A DNA stretch of 64,000 nt, taken from NCBI GenBank assembly GCA_017893485.1, contig JACEHZ010000206.1, positions 1-64,000 of the forward strand. The letters are read 5' to 3'. Position numbers and translations under genes: made by a program. The DNA comes from Hemerocallis citrina. Lineage: Eukaryota > Streptophyta > Magnoliopsida > Asparagales > Asphodelaceae. The notes below the pieces were generated by a model, which was not told the origin of the DNA, did no database searches, and worked only from the letters and a program-made list of their open reading frames with translations. Within the stretch, counting starts at the first letter, position 1; each line of letters starts with the position of its first letter. This document shows positions 1 to 12,155 of this stretch, piece by piece.

Positions 1-1667
1 AACCATTTGGAAGAACCTTCATAATATAAAAATACATCAGTACCAGTCGACTATAATAAGCATAAGTTGACTGTCCAGAAAGAATGTTCCATGATTTTAA
101 GAAAATAAGCTAAGTGTTATAAGTTGACTTATAAAAGTCATAAGTCGGCTTACCAGAGTGTTTTAAGTTGACTTATATAAGTCATAAGTCGACTTGCCAG
201 AGTGTTTTAAGTTGACTTATAGAAGTCATAAGTCGACTTACCAGAGTGTTTTAAGTTGACTTGTAGAAGTCATAAGTCGACTTACCAGAGAGAAATTCCA
301 GAAATCTTTAAGAAAATATTCTAAGTGTTATAAGTCGACTTGCAAAAGTCATAAGTCGACTGTCCAAAGAGAAATCTACTATAACTTTACAAAAATAAGT
401 TCTAAGTGTACCAGTCGACTGAAAAAGTACTAAGTCGACTGTCCATAACGGATTTTCAAGGAAACTAAAGATCAAAGCAGCCGGGTCGTACCAGTCGACT
501 TAAAGGTCTGCCAGTCGACTGTCGGCCTACAGACTGCATGGTTTTGGTTTGTATACGATAATCAAAATTAGAGTTTTCTAAAAGAAATCATTGTTTACTA
601 AAATAATTTGTATTCATACAGAAACATCGATCTCAAGGAATCCTCAGTTCGGATACATTCCTCAAATCAACCATTTTCTCAAAACTTAAGTTCTCATGTT
701 CTAAACTCCTAATTCTTCCATTAGGGTTTCTCAATACTGAATTTTTTTCACAACTCATAACCAAAATCTGATTTGTAATCACATGATCCAGATGTTCATC
801 CATCCGATCCCTTATTGCCATAATCATACTCAAATCTTAAACATGATTTCTAGCAATACAAATCTATAAACCAAGATCCACTAAACATTCATAGATTTCA
901 CATACATAATACAAACAACAACTATTGCATCGCTCACATACAAAATACACTAAATAAACAAACATGTCGAAACAAACAACGAAACAATCATTCACATAAA
1001 TCAAAACAACAACCAAATTTACATTATTCACATAAAGCAAACAACAAAACAAAGTTCATGTCACTCACCTTTAGAAACGACGAGATCCAACAATAAAACC
1101 TCTCCTTTTGCGAGATCCAAAACCTCCTCTTGATCCTCCCAAGAAAAATCACAAAATTCTATATTTTGCAGCGAATGACGGCTGCATTTTCTTTTAAATA
1201 CCCGGGATAAGAAGTTTAGGGTTTTCCAAACACTTTTGCAAAATGATCCCTTCAAAATACAACTTCATATATATAGCTATATTCTTGGAAATTCAATAAA
1301 ATTCATTTAAATTAGGATTTAAAAGAAAATATACTCATTAATCTCAACCGGTACTGTTCAAAACGTCCAGAAAGTAAATTTTATATTTTAACCCCTAAAA
1401 ATGACAAATTTGCAAAAAGGTCATTCTTTTCTCAAAATTTGCAAATAGATCCAATTAATTTCAGAAAAATCTGGAAAAATTATAAATAAATCCCAAATAT
1501 TAAATAATGATTTTTCATGAAGAAAATTTGACTTTTGAACTTCTCAAGAAATTATTTGCACGTGTAAAAAGATATATTTTCAGAAAATATTTATAAATTC
1601 TCCAAATATCATTTTATTTCCTTTATAACGTTTAAAATAATATTTTAAAAAAATACGGGGTTCTACA
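1..1667 (-). repeat. 3' LTR of the Tekay-like element (partial)
   Basis: Aligns by eye with 7921-9557. It ends on the plus strand in TTCTACA, so the minus strand begins TGTAGAACC. It differs from the right copy by many substitutions and by copy number of an internal 44-bp repeat (four here, three there). The missing part starts left of position 1. Confidence 0.92.
121..290. repeat. 44-bp tandem repeat x4 inside LTR
   Basis: Four copies of a 44-bp unit begin AAGTTGACTT and contain AAGTCGACTT, each half being a near or perfect palindrome. The same array has only three copies in the other LTR (8043-8167), so units were gained or lost after insertion. More scattered GTCGACT motifs follow as far as about 530. 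Confidence 0.85.
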
Positions 1668-1692
1668 TCACTCCCTCCTTAGAAGAGTTCTG
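1668..1692 (-). other. Polypurine tract of the Tekay-like element
   Basis: On the minus strand this is a purine-rich run (AAGGAGGGAGTGA) directly before the TG of the 3' LTR, the expected position of the plus-strand DNA priming site. Confidence 0.8.
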
Positions 1693-1873
1693 TCCTCAGA
1701 ACTACTACTAATGAGTCCAAACAACATACCAACAAGAAAAACAATATCTCATAAATGGAAATATAGTTCAAACAATTGCATATGACAACACAATCAAAAT
1801 AGAAGGAATACAACTTAACTCAATCAATGGTACAATCATTCAAAAAAATTACAATCACATAAAAGAAATACAC

Positions 1874-2494
1874 TCATACAAAAAGCTCAGGGAAATCCTT
1901 CTGTATGCGATCCTCTGGCTCCCAAGTAGCCTCCTCGAACTGCTGATTCCTCCACAGCACCTTGACCATAGGTATCACCTTGCTCCTAAGAACTTTCTCC
2001 CTACGATCAACGATCTCAACAGGCTGTTCTTTGTAACTCAAGTTCACCTATAGATCTTCAGGAATCTCTACTAACTGATGATTCTAATCTGGCACATACT
2101 TCCTCAACAATGACACATGGAATACATCATGTACTTGTGCCAACTCCTCTGGAAGCTTCAATCTATATGCTGTCTTACCAATCCGCTCCACGATCTTGTA
2201 TGGCCCAATATATCTTGGCGCCAACTTGCCTCCCTTACCAAACCTGATCACTCCTTTGGTCGGAGAAACCTTGAGGAAAACTGCATCCCCAACCTCAAAC
2301 TCCAAGTCTCTTCGTCGAGTATCAGCATAACTCTTCTGCCGACTCTAAGCCTCGACCAACCTCTTGCGAATCAGCTCAATCTGCTCTGATGTCTGCTGTA
2401 CGATTTCAAGACCATACATCTGCCTCTCGCCAATCTCGTACCAACAAACTGGTGTCCTGCACCTCCGCCCGTACCAAGCCTCATACGGTGCCAT
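1874..2494 (-). pseudogene. Integrase C-terminus and chromodomain-like tail (broken)
   Basis: The minus strand encodes the integrase C-terminal region with the [10 protein letters not shown] and YIGPYKI motifs of Ty3/gypsy integrases (open at 2305-2084). It is followed in the same frame by a segment with the W-x(6)-EATWEPE motif of chromovirus chromodomains, ending at a TGA at 1876-1874. Two in-frame stops (about 2086 and 2050) separate the parts, and an upstream frameshift separates this from the catalytic core. In chromoviruses this tail targets integration to modified chromatin; that function is inferred from the family. Confidence 0.82.
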
Positions 2495-2932
2495 CTAGAT
2501 ACTCACAAGGTAACTGTTGTTATAAGCAAACTCAACCAATGCCAAATATCTCTCCCAACTACCACCGAAATCCATAACACAAGCCCTCAACATATCTTCC
2601 AGCACCCAATTCACCCTCTCAGTCTTACCATCGGTCTGTAGATGAAAAGCGGTACTGAAATCAGTTCCGGTACCTAAAGCTGCTTGTAGGCTCTTCCAAA
2701 ACCTTGAAGTGAACCTTGCATCTCTATCTGAAACAATCGACACAAGAATTTCATGAAGTCTCACAATTTTACCAATGTACAACTCAGCCAATTTCTCCAT
2801 CGACCAAGTAATCTTCATGGCTAGAAAGTGAGCCGACTTAGTCAAACGGTCCACAATAACCCAGATCGAGTCATTGCCCTTCGAACTCCTCGGCAAACCT
2901 ATGATGAAATCCATACTGATATTCTCCCATTT
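2495..2932 (-). pseudogene. Integrase catalytic core (broken)
   Basis: Begins in frame with MDFIIGLPRS, contains the first catalytic Asp, VSDRD for the second Asp and an ERVNWVLEDML segment for the Glu region, and ends in YNNSY before a frameshift. A TGA at about 2933 replaces the Trp of the usual PEWKWE linker and separates it from the RNase H/zinc-binding part. Confidence 0.85.
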
Positions 2933-3736
2933 TCACTCCGAAATGGGCAACGACTGTAACAAACCTCCAGGTCTCTGATTTTCTGCTTTGATCTGCTGAC
3001 AAGTCAGACACCTTGCCACGAAATCTGTCACATCCCTCTTCATACCAGACCACCAAAAATGCTGTTTGATGTCCCTGTACATCTTCGTGCCTCCAGGATG
3101 TACTGACAACAAGGTACTGTGTACTTCCTGCAAGATACTATCTCTCAAATCTGCATTATCCGGAACACACAACCTCTCACCCATCCAAAGAATTCCATCT
3201 TGGACACGAAACTCTGATAGCTTGCCCTCTGAAACCTGTTGCAACATCTTATGAATCTCTGAATCTGATCTCTGACCTTCCACAATCCTCTCTCTCAAGG
3301 ACGGTTGTAGCCTCAACTGAGCCAAAGACGCCCCTAAACCCTGCAGCACCACCTTGATACCTGCCTGATCGATCTCTGCTACCAACTCACTTCGAGTAGT
3401 GATCAAACTTGATAAACTACTCTTCCTGCTAAGTCCATCGGCTACCACATTCGCCTTGCTAGGATGATACTTGATCTTAGGACAAATATCTTCCAATACC
3501 TCCAACCACCTTCTCTGTCGAAGATTTAGATCCTTTTGTTGATAAATGTACTTCAGACTCTTGTGGTCAGTGTACATGTTAACCTTCTCACCATAAACAT
3601 AATGCCTCCACTGCTTCAAAGCATAAATGATAGCTGCTAGCTCCAAATCATACGTTGGATAATTCTTCTCATGCGGACGCAATTGCCTCGAACCATAAGC
3701 AATAACCATGCCTTCTTGCATCAAGACACAACCCAT
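2933..3736 (-). pseudogene. RNase H and integrase zinc-binding region
   Basis: About 267 residues open on the minus strand. The first ~110 are the gypsy RNase H, with [20 protein letters not shown] and TDHKSLKY. Near residues 208-250 lies the integrase HHCC zinc finger (H-x-H then CLTCQQ). It is joined to the reverse transcriptase by a frameshift around 3740: the upstream frame ends shortly after SDASLRG while this frame resumes at the next expected residues. Confidence 0.88.
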
Positions 3737-4914
3737 CCTCTGAGAGACGCATCACTGAAGATATCATAATCCTTCCCAGCTTGTGGCAAAGCTAAGATAG
3801 GTACAGTAGTCAACCTCTCCTTTAACTCAAGGAAGCTCTCCTCACACTTATCAGTCCATAGAAATGCCACATTCTTCCGGGTCAAGCCTGTCAAAGGAAC
3901 TGCAATCTGAGAATAACCCTGAATGAATCTCCTGTAGTAACCAGCCAAACCCAAGAAACTTCTGACTTCCTTCACAGACGTTGGCCTGGGCCAATCTTTA
4001 ACTGCTTCAACCTTCTGAGGATCAGTGGCTACTCCCTTCTTAGAAAGGATATGACCAAGGAAAGCTACCTCAGACTTCCAAAACTCACACTTCGACAACT
4101 TGGCATACAAGCTATGCTCCTGCAATTTCTGTAATACCACTGTCAAGTGCATAGAATGCTCCTCCTCCGACTTTGAATACACCAAAATATCGTCGATGAA
4201 AACCACTACGAAGGAGTCAATAAATGGCCTCAAAACCTGATTCATCATATCCATGAACACTGCTGGCGCATTCGTCAACCCGAATGGCATTACCAAAAAC
4301 TCATAGAGTCCATAACGAATCCTGAAAGCTGTCTTACTCACATCTTCCTCCTTGACTCGAAGCTGATGATACCCTGATCTCAAATCAATCTTCGAAAACA
4401 CAGCTGCTCCTCGAAGCCTATCGAACAAATCATCAATCCACGGCAGTGGATACTTGTTCTGAATAGTCACCCTATTCAACTCCCAGTAGTCAATGCATAT
4501 CCTCATTGACCCATCCATCTTCTTGACTAACAGCACTGGCGCTCCCCACGGAGAAGAACTCAGCCTAATAAGCCATTTGCTCAACAGCTCCTCAATCTGC
4601 TTCTTCACTTCGTCCTGCTCTACAGGTGCCATCCTATACGGAGCCTTAGAAATTGGCGCACTCCCTGGTTGAACATTGATGCAAAACTCCACATCTCTCT
4701 GCGGCGGTAATCCAGGAAAATCTTCCAAGAACACCTTAGGAAAATCTCTGACAACCGGAATGCCTTTGACTTCATCTGGAATTGTCATCTTGGATACCAT
4801 TGCAGCCACCTTCGGAATCTTCTTCTTCCCTTGGAAAGTCACTGCGGGTCCACCTGGTGCTTTCACCACCACCTCTTTCTGCTTGCATTCAATTGTGGCA
4901 TCATATATTGTCAT
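3721..4914 (-). pseudogene. Reverse transcriptase of the Tekay-like element
   Basis: A 397-residue open stretch with the Ty3/gypsy RT motifs: [13 protein letters not shown] (about 131-143), [10 protein letters not shown] (175-184), MPFGLTNAP (209-217) and the active site FIDD at 239-242, followed by LGHILSKKG and the connection domain. It is in the same frame as the protease, from which only one TGA at 4917-4915 separates it, where Trp (TGG) is expected. The catalytic Asp pair is intact; the polyprotein is not. Confidence 0.93.
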
Positions 4915-5211
4915 TCAATCAATGCCCACGATGACATCCACTCCTAAGACTTTCAGCTCAATCAGATCAATGCCGAACAACCTCCCGCCAATCTCGATAT
5001 CACAGCCCTCGTAATATCGATCGGCGATCAATTCTTCACCTGACGGCGTTGCCACTGACAAAACCTTGCCTGGAAACAACTTAGGCTCCACACCTAAGAC
5101 CTTCGCAAAATTTGGCGATACAAAAGTATGCGATGAACCAGTATCAAATAAAACCTTTGCCTTTATTCCATTAATCAAAACAATCCCTGTTATATGAAGA
5201 GTGATACTCAA
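4915..5211 (-). pseudogene. Aspartic protease of the Tekay-like element
   Basis: A short retropepsin-type domain with the catalytic motif LFDTGSSHTFV near residues 20-30 and the VIVGID segment at its end, just before the nonsense codon shared with RT. Its frame differs from gag, so a frameshift lies between the nucleocapsid and protease (about 5268-5211). Confidence 0.88.
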
Positions 5212-5267
5212 TCTTCAATTATTCTCAAATAAAGGTTTTACTTATTACATTGATTTTAAAATAAAAA

Positions 5268-6350
5268 TCAAAATTCTTGCATACCCTGTATTACATCTTC
5301 CGAGTTACCCGCGTCCTCCTCGGTTAATGCAAATACTCGTCCTTGCCTCTGGAATTTGCTTCCACCCGAACCATCCTTCCTCAATTGTGGACAATGAGGC
5401 TTAGAATGTCCAGTCTGCCCACATTGGATACAAGTCTGCTTTGCCAACTTCGGACATGCTGACCTGTAATGACCTGCCTCCTTGCAGTAGTAACAAGTCA
5501 CTCCCTGAGTTGCAGGTGCCTTCAGCACTGGATCACTGAACTTGGCTTGTTTCGCTGGGAATCCCTTTCCACTCTGACTTGATGCTGGCCTCTTGTTCCG
5601 GTTTCATGTATCTTGCCTCTTCTGGAACTGGTCCATGTCTTCCTCAGTCATAGCTGCTCTCCTGACCAGCTTGTCGAACCTTCTTATGCCCAACGGGATC
5701 ATTCTCGACCTCAAGTTTGGCCTCAAGCCCTGCTCAAACTTCTTGGCCTTCTTCGCCTCGTCAACGATCAACTCTGGTGCATACCTCGACAGCCGAGCAA
5801 ATTTGGTCTCATACTCTCGCACAGTCATGCTGCCCTGCTGAAGATTCAAGAACTCTGTCGCCTTCTTCTCCTGAATATCTAGGGAAAAGAAGCGATCCCT
5901 GAATTCCTCCAGAAAAGCTTCCCAAGTCATCGGCTGGTCTCCCAAAGTCCTTTTCAGCGATTCCCACCAGACACCAGCATCCTTTTCCAGTTGCATAGTA
6001 GCCAACTTCACCTTATTGGCTACCGGAGTCTCCGATACCTCGAAGATTGTCTCTATCCTCCAAATCCAATCGTCAGCTGCGTTTGGATCAGATAGCTCCT
6101 AAAAAACTGGCGGCCTCATCCTCTTGAAGGACTCGATCTGCTTGATAGGGTCGGCGTTAACCAATCCCTGTCCAGCTCCATGATTTTGCTGCTGATTCTG
6201 ATTCTGATTCTGCACCAAATTAAATGCCATTAGCGCATTCAGAGTCTGATACACCTTGGCAAATTCGGCCTCAAGATCAATTCCAGTTCCTCGAGAACTC
6301 CCAGATCCATCGTCATTGTTACCACCATTCCTGGGCCTGGGTGCAACCAT
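5268..6350 (-). pseudogene. Gag (capsid and two-zinc-knuckle nucleocapsid), with internal stops
   Basis: The minus-strand frame starts MVAPRPRNGG at 6350 with a Gln/Asn-rich N-terminus. A TAG at about 6101 interrupts it, then the retrotransposon gag core follows (W-x-SLKRTLGDQPMTWEAF, 6011-5607). A TGA at 5606, where CGA (Arg) is expected, precedes two CCHC knuckles (CYYCKEAGHYRSAC and CIQCGQTGHSKPHC, about 5500-5400). All three pieces are in one frame, so the breaks are point nonsense mutations. Confidence 0.9.
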
Positions 6351-6567
6351 ACTGAATACTGCAAAACGAGGAAAAAGTTAGAGCACCACACAAAATTTAA
6401 ACTCACATCAATATCCTTTGCAAAACCTCAATTGTATCCCAAAGGTAAAACATCATGTTTCAATTCAATGTGATACTCACTCTTTAATGTCCACACATAG
6501 GTACTCACACTCTAGTGTCCACACCTAGGTTATTTTTATGTCGTGTTTATTATTACTATTGAAGCAT

Positions 6568-6579
6568 GCTCTGATACCA
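6568..6579 (-). other. Primer binding site, initiator Met tRNA
   Basis: The minus strand reads TGGTATCAGAGC, complementary to the 3' end of plant initiator-Met tRNA, five bases from the inner end of the 5' LTR. Confidence 0.92.
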
Positions 6580-7309
6580 ATCTCTGTAGCACCCCGAATT
6601 TCTAATATAATATCTTAGAAAATACGTGGTACAATCCCAGCAACAACTTCAATGTAACATTAAACACAACCAACACCAATGAAATTTTTAACTTTTATTA
6701 CAAAAATCTTTTACATAGCACAGCAGAATTTAAAACATCTCAAATTATAATTTTCTTTTATTCACAACACAGTCTTTTTACAACACTGCTTTACAAATTT
6801 ACACAAAACTTTATTAAATCAATTTATCTCAAAACCAACTCAAGCATCCACACCTCCAAACTCTACGCAACAATCTACAACGCATGAGGCTAGAGATGAT
6901 CCCTAACCCCCAAAACTAAAGGGGTCAACCATAAATGGTGTGAGTGACATAAGAACAAACAAACAACATAAATAAACATTAAGCAAGGATTCTTAAACAA
7001 CATGTAGTGAACCAAAATACACAAAATATGAAGTAGCAAGAAATGTAAACAACAAGTGATACTAAACCAAGTGTCAAGTGTAGAAAATAGGAAACCACAT
7101 GCATAAAACCAAGTCAAGAAAACACAAATTCTATATGCGGACTCTCTAATGCGTACTTGTCGAAGTCTATGCATCCCACTCTACATAGGTTCGGTGCAAG
7201 TCCTTAATGTCTCCACATTATAGGGTTCAATCCCCACTATACAACTAATTCTAACACGATGACTACTACGAGATAAAGATAAACTGTGAGCATTAGCCAA
7301 TGCCCGATA

Positions 7310-7580
7310 ATTCCGGAGATAAATCCCAGACCACAGGTATTTTACCTGGATAATTTCGGAGATCATCCCACACCGAAACATTGACACATCATCACACAAA
7401 TACCACATGTGTGTCACCTCAACCCCGATAATTCCGGAGATCAATCCCACACCACAAGTAATTACCTGGATAATTCCGGAGATATATCCCACACCACAGG
7501 TAATTTACCTGGATAATTCTGGAGATAGATCCCACACCACAAGTAAGTTACTTGGATAATTCCGGAGATTAAATCCCATA
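7310..7580. repeat. ~53-bp tandem repeat inside LTR
   Basis: About five diverged copies of a unit with GGATAATTCCGGAGAT, ATCCCACACCACA and a palindromic GTAA(T)TTACCTGG. Confidence 0.75.
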
Positions 7581-8042
7581 CTGAAAGCCATACTGAGGTA
7601 CATAACTCATGTTCCCGTTCATCATATCACCACTACTGCCTGTCCTTATCATTTTTGGGTTATTTAATTACTTAACGAATCTCCTAGAGTGGGTGTACCT
7701 TACTGGACTTAACTCAAAACTGAACAACTGGAATGACTCAACCGGCCTCAACAAAAGAACTCAAACGCCGGTATACTAGGGTCACACACACCCTCTAGAG
7801 ACTCAAACTCAAATATCTCAACCAATCTTACTTCATAAACTGCTCAACTTAACATCTTGAAAACATAAGTTCAATAGGAGATAAGGCATAAGTAGTTATA
7901 GATCAACATATCTAGAGAATAAACCATTTGGAAGAACCTTCATAAATATAAAAATACATCAGTACCAGTCGACTATAGTAAGCATAAGTCGACTGTCCAG
8001 AAAGAATGTTCCATGATTTTAAGAAAATAAGCTAAGTGTTAT

Positions 8043-8167
8043 AAGTTGACTTATAAAAGTCATAAGTCGGCTTACCAGAGTATTTTAAGTTGACTTATAG
8101 AAGTCATAAGTCGACTTACCAGAGTGTTTTAAGTTGACTTATAGAAGTCATAAGTCGACTTACCAGA
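8043..8167. repeat. 44-bp tandem repeat x3, partner of 121-290
   Basis: Three copies of the unit that occurs four times in the other LTR of the same element. Confidence 0.82.
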
Positions 8168-9861
8168 GAGAAATTCCAGAAATCTTTAAAAAAATATTCT
8201 AAGTGTTATAAATCGACTTGCAAAAGTCTTAAGTCGACTGTCCAGAGAGAAATCTACTATAACTTTGCAAAAATAAGTTCTAAGTGTACCAGTCGACTGA
8301 AAAAGTACTAAGTCGACTGTCCATAACGGATTTTCAAGGAAACTAAAGATCAAAGCAGCCGGGTCGTACCAGTCGACTTAAAGGTCTGCCAGTCGACTGT
8401 CGGCCTACAGACTGCATGGTTTTGGTTTGTATACGATAATCAAAATTAGAGTTTTCTAAAAGAAATCATTGTTTACTAAAATAATTTGTATTCATACAGA
8501 AACATCGATCTCAAGGAATCCTCAGTTCGGATACATTCCTCAAATCAACCATTTTCTCAAAACTTAAGTTCTCATGTTCTAAACTCCTAATTCTTCCATT
8601 AGGGTTTCTCAATACTGAATTTCTTTCACAACTCATAACCAAAATCTGATTTGTAATCACAAGATCCAGATGTTCATCCATCTGATCCCTTATTGCCATA
8701 ATCATACTCAAATCTTAAACATGATTTCTAGCAATACAAATCTATAAACCAAGATCCACTAAACATTCATAGATTTCACATACATAATACAAACAACAAC
8801 TATTGCATCGCTCACATACAAAATACACTAAATAAACAAACATGTCGAAACAAACAACGAAACAATCATTCACATAAATCAAAACAACAACCAAATTTAC
8901 ATTATTCACATAAAGCAAACAACAAAACAAAGTCCATGTCACTCACCTTTAAAAACGACGAGATCCAACAATAAAACCTCTCCTTTTGCGAGATCCAAAA
9001 CCTCCTCTTGATCCTCCCAAGAAAAATCACAAAATTCTATATTGTGCAGCAAATGAAGGCTGCATTTTCTTTTAAATACCCGGGATAAGAAGTTTAGGGT
9101 TTTCTAAACACTTTTGCAAAATGATCCCTTCAAAATACAACTTCATATATGTAGCTGTATTCTTGGAAATTCAATAAAATTCATTTAAATTAGGATTTAA
9201 AAGAAAAATATACTCATTATTCTCAACCGGTACTATTCAAAACGTCCAGAAAGTAAATTTTATATTTTAACCCCTAAAAATGACAAATTTGCAAAAAGGT
9301 CATTCTTTTCTCAAAATTTGCAAATAGATCCAATTAATTTCAGAAAAATCTGGAAAAATTATAAATAAATCCCAAATATTAAATAATGATTTTTCATGAA
9401 GAAAATTTGACTTTTGAACTTCTCAAAAAATTATTTGCACGTGTTTTGCACGTGTAAAAAGATATATTTTCAGAAAATATTTATAAATTCTCCAAAAATC
9501 ATTTTATTTCCTTTATAACCTTTAAAATAATATTTTTTAAAAATTTGGCATTCTACATAATTAGGGTTTCTTGGTTTTAATTTAGACTAGATAATCAAGT
9601 ATTGCAGGAAAACAGGGATATGGCCGGTCGAGGTATTGTCTTACTAATTGATAATTTTTAAACCACCAGAGGGACTTGATTCGAAGTTTCTTTTGTAAAG
9701 ACTACGACTCTCGAGTTGCGACCTCCCTTTAGCCATCCCAAACTCTGACCATCTGACTCTGGAGTACAACATTCGATGTTGAATATTGACTGGAAGACTC
9801 TTTATTGTTTCAGACCTCCCTTTAGCCATCCCAAATCCTACAAGACTCTTTATTGTTTCAG

Positions 9862-10029
9862 ACTTGGAGTCTGAGAGATTGTATGAATCCTGTTTCAGAT
9901 GGGAATTGTCGAATTCAGATGGAAACTATTGAAGGAATCTTTTGTTGGATTGCAGTATTGTGGGAGCGGGGTTTTGTTCATGAAAACCCTCAAGGTGATA
10001 CTCTTCATGTCTCACTTAAGGATTACTAA
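9862..10029 (+). other. Exon-like open stretch after a splice acceptor (uncertain)
   Basis: A pyrimidine tract ending TTGTTTCAG precedes 55 open codons ending in TAA at 10027-10029, with a plausible soluble-protein composition (contains FVHENPQGDTL). I do not recognise the family. A donor-like GTAATT at about 10050 could instead end an exon in another frame. Confidence 0.22.
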
Positions 10030-10110
10030 ACTTGTCGGTTTAAGTAATTTGTCTTAGTAGTCAATAATTGGTGCCAATTTAAGGCATTCTCTATGATGTT
10101 TTTGTTGCAG

Positions 10111-10244
10111 TGCAGGGCTTAATAATGGAATCAGTTTTTAGCATTAATTGGGTCAAATATGCACAAGAAGTACCCAGAAGCTTTGTTCTTGGTCCGCTTA
10201 TACTGGGGCTGAATGATGTTGTGCACCACAGAGATTTTGATTAG
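10111..10244 (+). other. Possible terminal exon of an unrecognised host gene
   Basis: A TTTTTGTTGCAG acceptor is followed by 44 codons to a TAG at 10242-10244, ending LGPLILGLNDVVHHRDFD. The composition looks like conserved protein rather than chance translation, but I cannot name the family and no convincing upstream exons are visible. Confidence 0.3.
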
Positions 10245-10860
10245 TTTTTGATTGGTTCTTTTATTTTCCAGTAGTGTGATTTGTTTGTGCTTCTTTTCAT
10301 CTACACGAAAGGAAAAATTATCTTCTAAACCTTCTGTTTTGCTGGGAGGGGTGGAAGGTATGGAGTAATATTTTGGTGGGAATATCCAGCAGAATGCTTG
10401 TGTTTTCTCAGAATTGTGAATAACAGGCTCGTTCTCTATGAATGCTTTCTAATTTATCGCCATGTATTTAATGCTAAACAACCTAAATTTTTGGTCTCTT
10501 ACCCAAAAAAGAGAAACAAGTGATTGCGGAAAGAAGGGAAGGGACTAAATCTGATATGTTGTGCTTGTAGGGACTGGTCTTTAGTTATGCTGTTTATTCA
10601 ATTTGTATCTGTAGTCTTTGTATGATTGGCCTAGTTGTAATGTGTTAATTCATAATATCTTCCCTAATGGTTACCTCATTATATCTTTCTCATGTATACT
10701 GCTGATTTTCTTGCAAAATGATTGACTAATGTTCTTACATAATAATCATAATGAAGTTAATCGCTTGGAATATAGAAAAATTAAAATGAGTTTCTAGGCA
10801 GTCCTTTGGATTGTGTTGTGCTTGTAATGAATACATCTCCCAGAAGCAAATTTTAATTTT

Positions 10861-11090
10861 TCTTTTGCTAGTTTCCCTTTCTCAGGAATTTTTGCATAGT
10901 TCCTCTATTGCATGAGCTGGTTGGTTGCTCTCCCTTTATTTTTGTGGCCTTTTAGGTGGTTGTACTCTTTTATTTTCTCTTTTGCTAGTTTCCCTTTCTC
11001 AGGAATTTTTGCATAGTTCCTCTATTGCATGAGCTGGTTGGTTGCTCTCCCTTTATTTTTGGTTGCTCTCCCTTTAGGTGGTTGTACTTA
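10861..11090. repeat. ~117-bp tandem duplication
   Basis: The stretch with TTTGCTAGTTTCCCTTTCTC through GGTTGCTCTCCCTTTA occurs at 10864 and again at 10981 with almost no change. Confidence 0.88.
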
Positions 11091-12155
11091 GCTAGGAACT
11101 TGGCATCATCTTCTTGGTGGTGGTTGAAAGTTTGTCAATTTCTCGTTACATTGTTTTGTTGGAGCTAGTGTTATTTGAATCCCGCCTCTAATTAACTGTA
11201 TTTTGTGTGGAGAAGTTGCATTGATTTTCGATGCTCTTTTATCTGATCTGTATTATGAAGATTTACCATCTTTTATAGATCACTTGACACATAAGTTTAG
11301 ATTCACTACCTCTTGTGCCTCCAGTCTCATGGATATGGCATTAATTCATATGTATTTAACCATTAAGTGCCAATAAACTACAGTGAATGACACTATGAAT
11401 AATCTGTTCATGATACAGTGAATGACACTCCATGAATAACCTGTTCATGATATCTGAAATAGTTAGTTCGTGAGACTTCATTATATCCCTAAGTCGATTC
11501 TTCTTTACGTATATTCTTTAGCTTTTCCACACTGATCGAGTGCTTATTTTTACCAATGCTTCTACCGCCACTTAAATAACCTTGTTAGTCACTCACTTAG
11601 AAATGTGGGAGATGTGTTATTGTTAATATATAGTCTGTTTACAAAGGTCAAATCGTGATAACTACTTCACATCATTTTTCTGGTGGATTACATCTCATAA
11701 TGTAATATTATAAGATACACTTTCACATGTTCAAAAGTAGAATAGTCAATGTTAGCAGTAGCACTACATATATGATCTTACTGCCACCAAATTATAGGTA
11801 AAAATTTGAGGTATTGTATGAAAGAGATAAGGAGAAACACATGTTCCTGTACTTTTGGATGCTGAAAATCAGATGAAATCAATCTAATATAGAGTAACAG
11901 TAAACATAGCATACATAAACGTAAAACTTCGAAAAAAAGGCAATCACAATCTGAGGCAAATGTTGTAATGTGTTGGTGCCTTGGCGGCCTCTCATCAAAT
12001 AGATTGTATGGCTTTCAATTTTCAACACTAATAAACAAAACCAGAGGATGCAGAGGGGAAGGATAGAACGAAAGACGAGAACACTCACTAAACACCAATT
12101 GGGAAAATTGATAGGATGTTGGTTGGGGGAGAAAAAGACTTGGGAAAATTGATAG

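Larger units (their letters stand above)
1..9557 (-). mobile_element. Ty3/gypsy chromovirus, Tekay/Del-like, decayed, cut by the window edge
   Basis: An LTR retrotransposon read on the minus strand in the order 5' LTR (6585-9557), Met-tRNA primer site, gag, zinc knuckles, protease, reverse transcriptase, RNase H, integrase, chromodomain-like tail, polypurine tract, 3' LTR (1-1667). Domain order, an LTR near 3 kb, the initiator-Met primer site and the C-terminal chromodomain-like segment fit the Tekay/Del chromovirus lineage. About 1.3 kb of the left LTR lies outside the window, so only the right flank of the target duplication (9558-9562, TAATT) is visible. At least six nonsense codons and two frameshifts interrupt gag-pol, so it is non-autonomous now. 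Lineage is inferred from structure, not from a tree. Confidence 0.93.
6585..9557 (-). repeat. 5' LTR of the Tekay-like element (complete, ~2.97 kb)
   Basis: Bounded on the plus strand by TGTAGCACC and TTCTACA, i.e. TG...CA on both strands. It follows the primer binding site directly. The segment 7921-9557 matches window positions 1-1667. It carries two internal tandem arrays (7310-7580 and 8043-8167). Confidence 0.92.
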
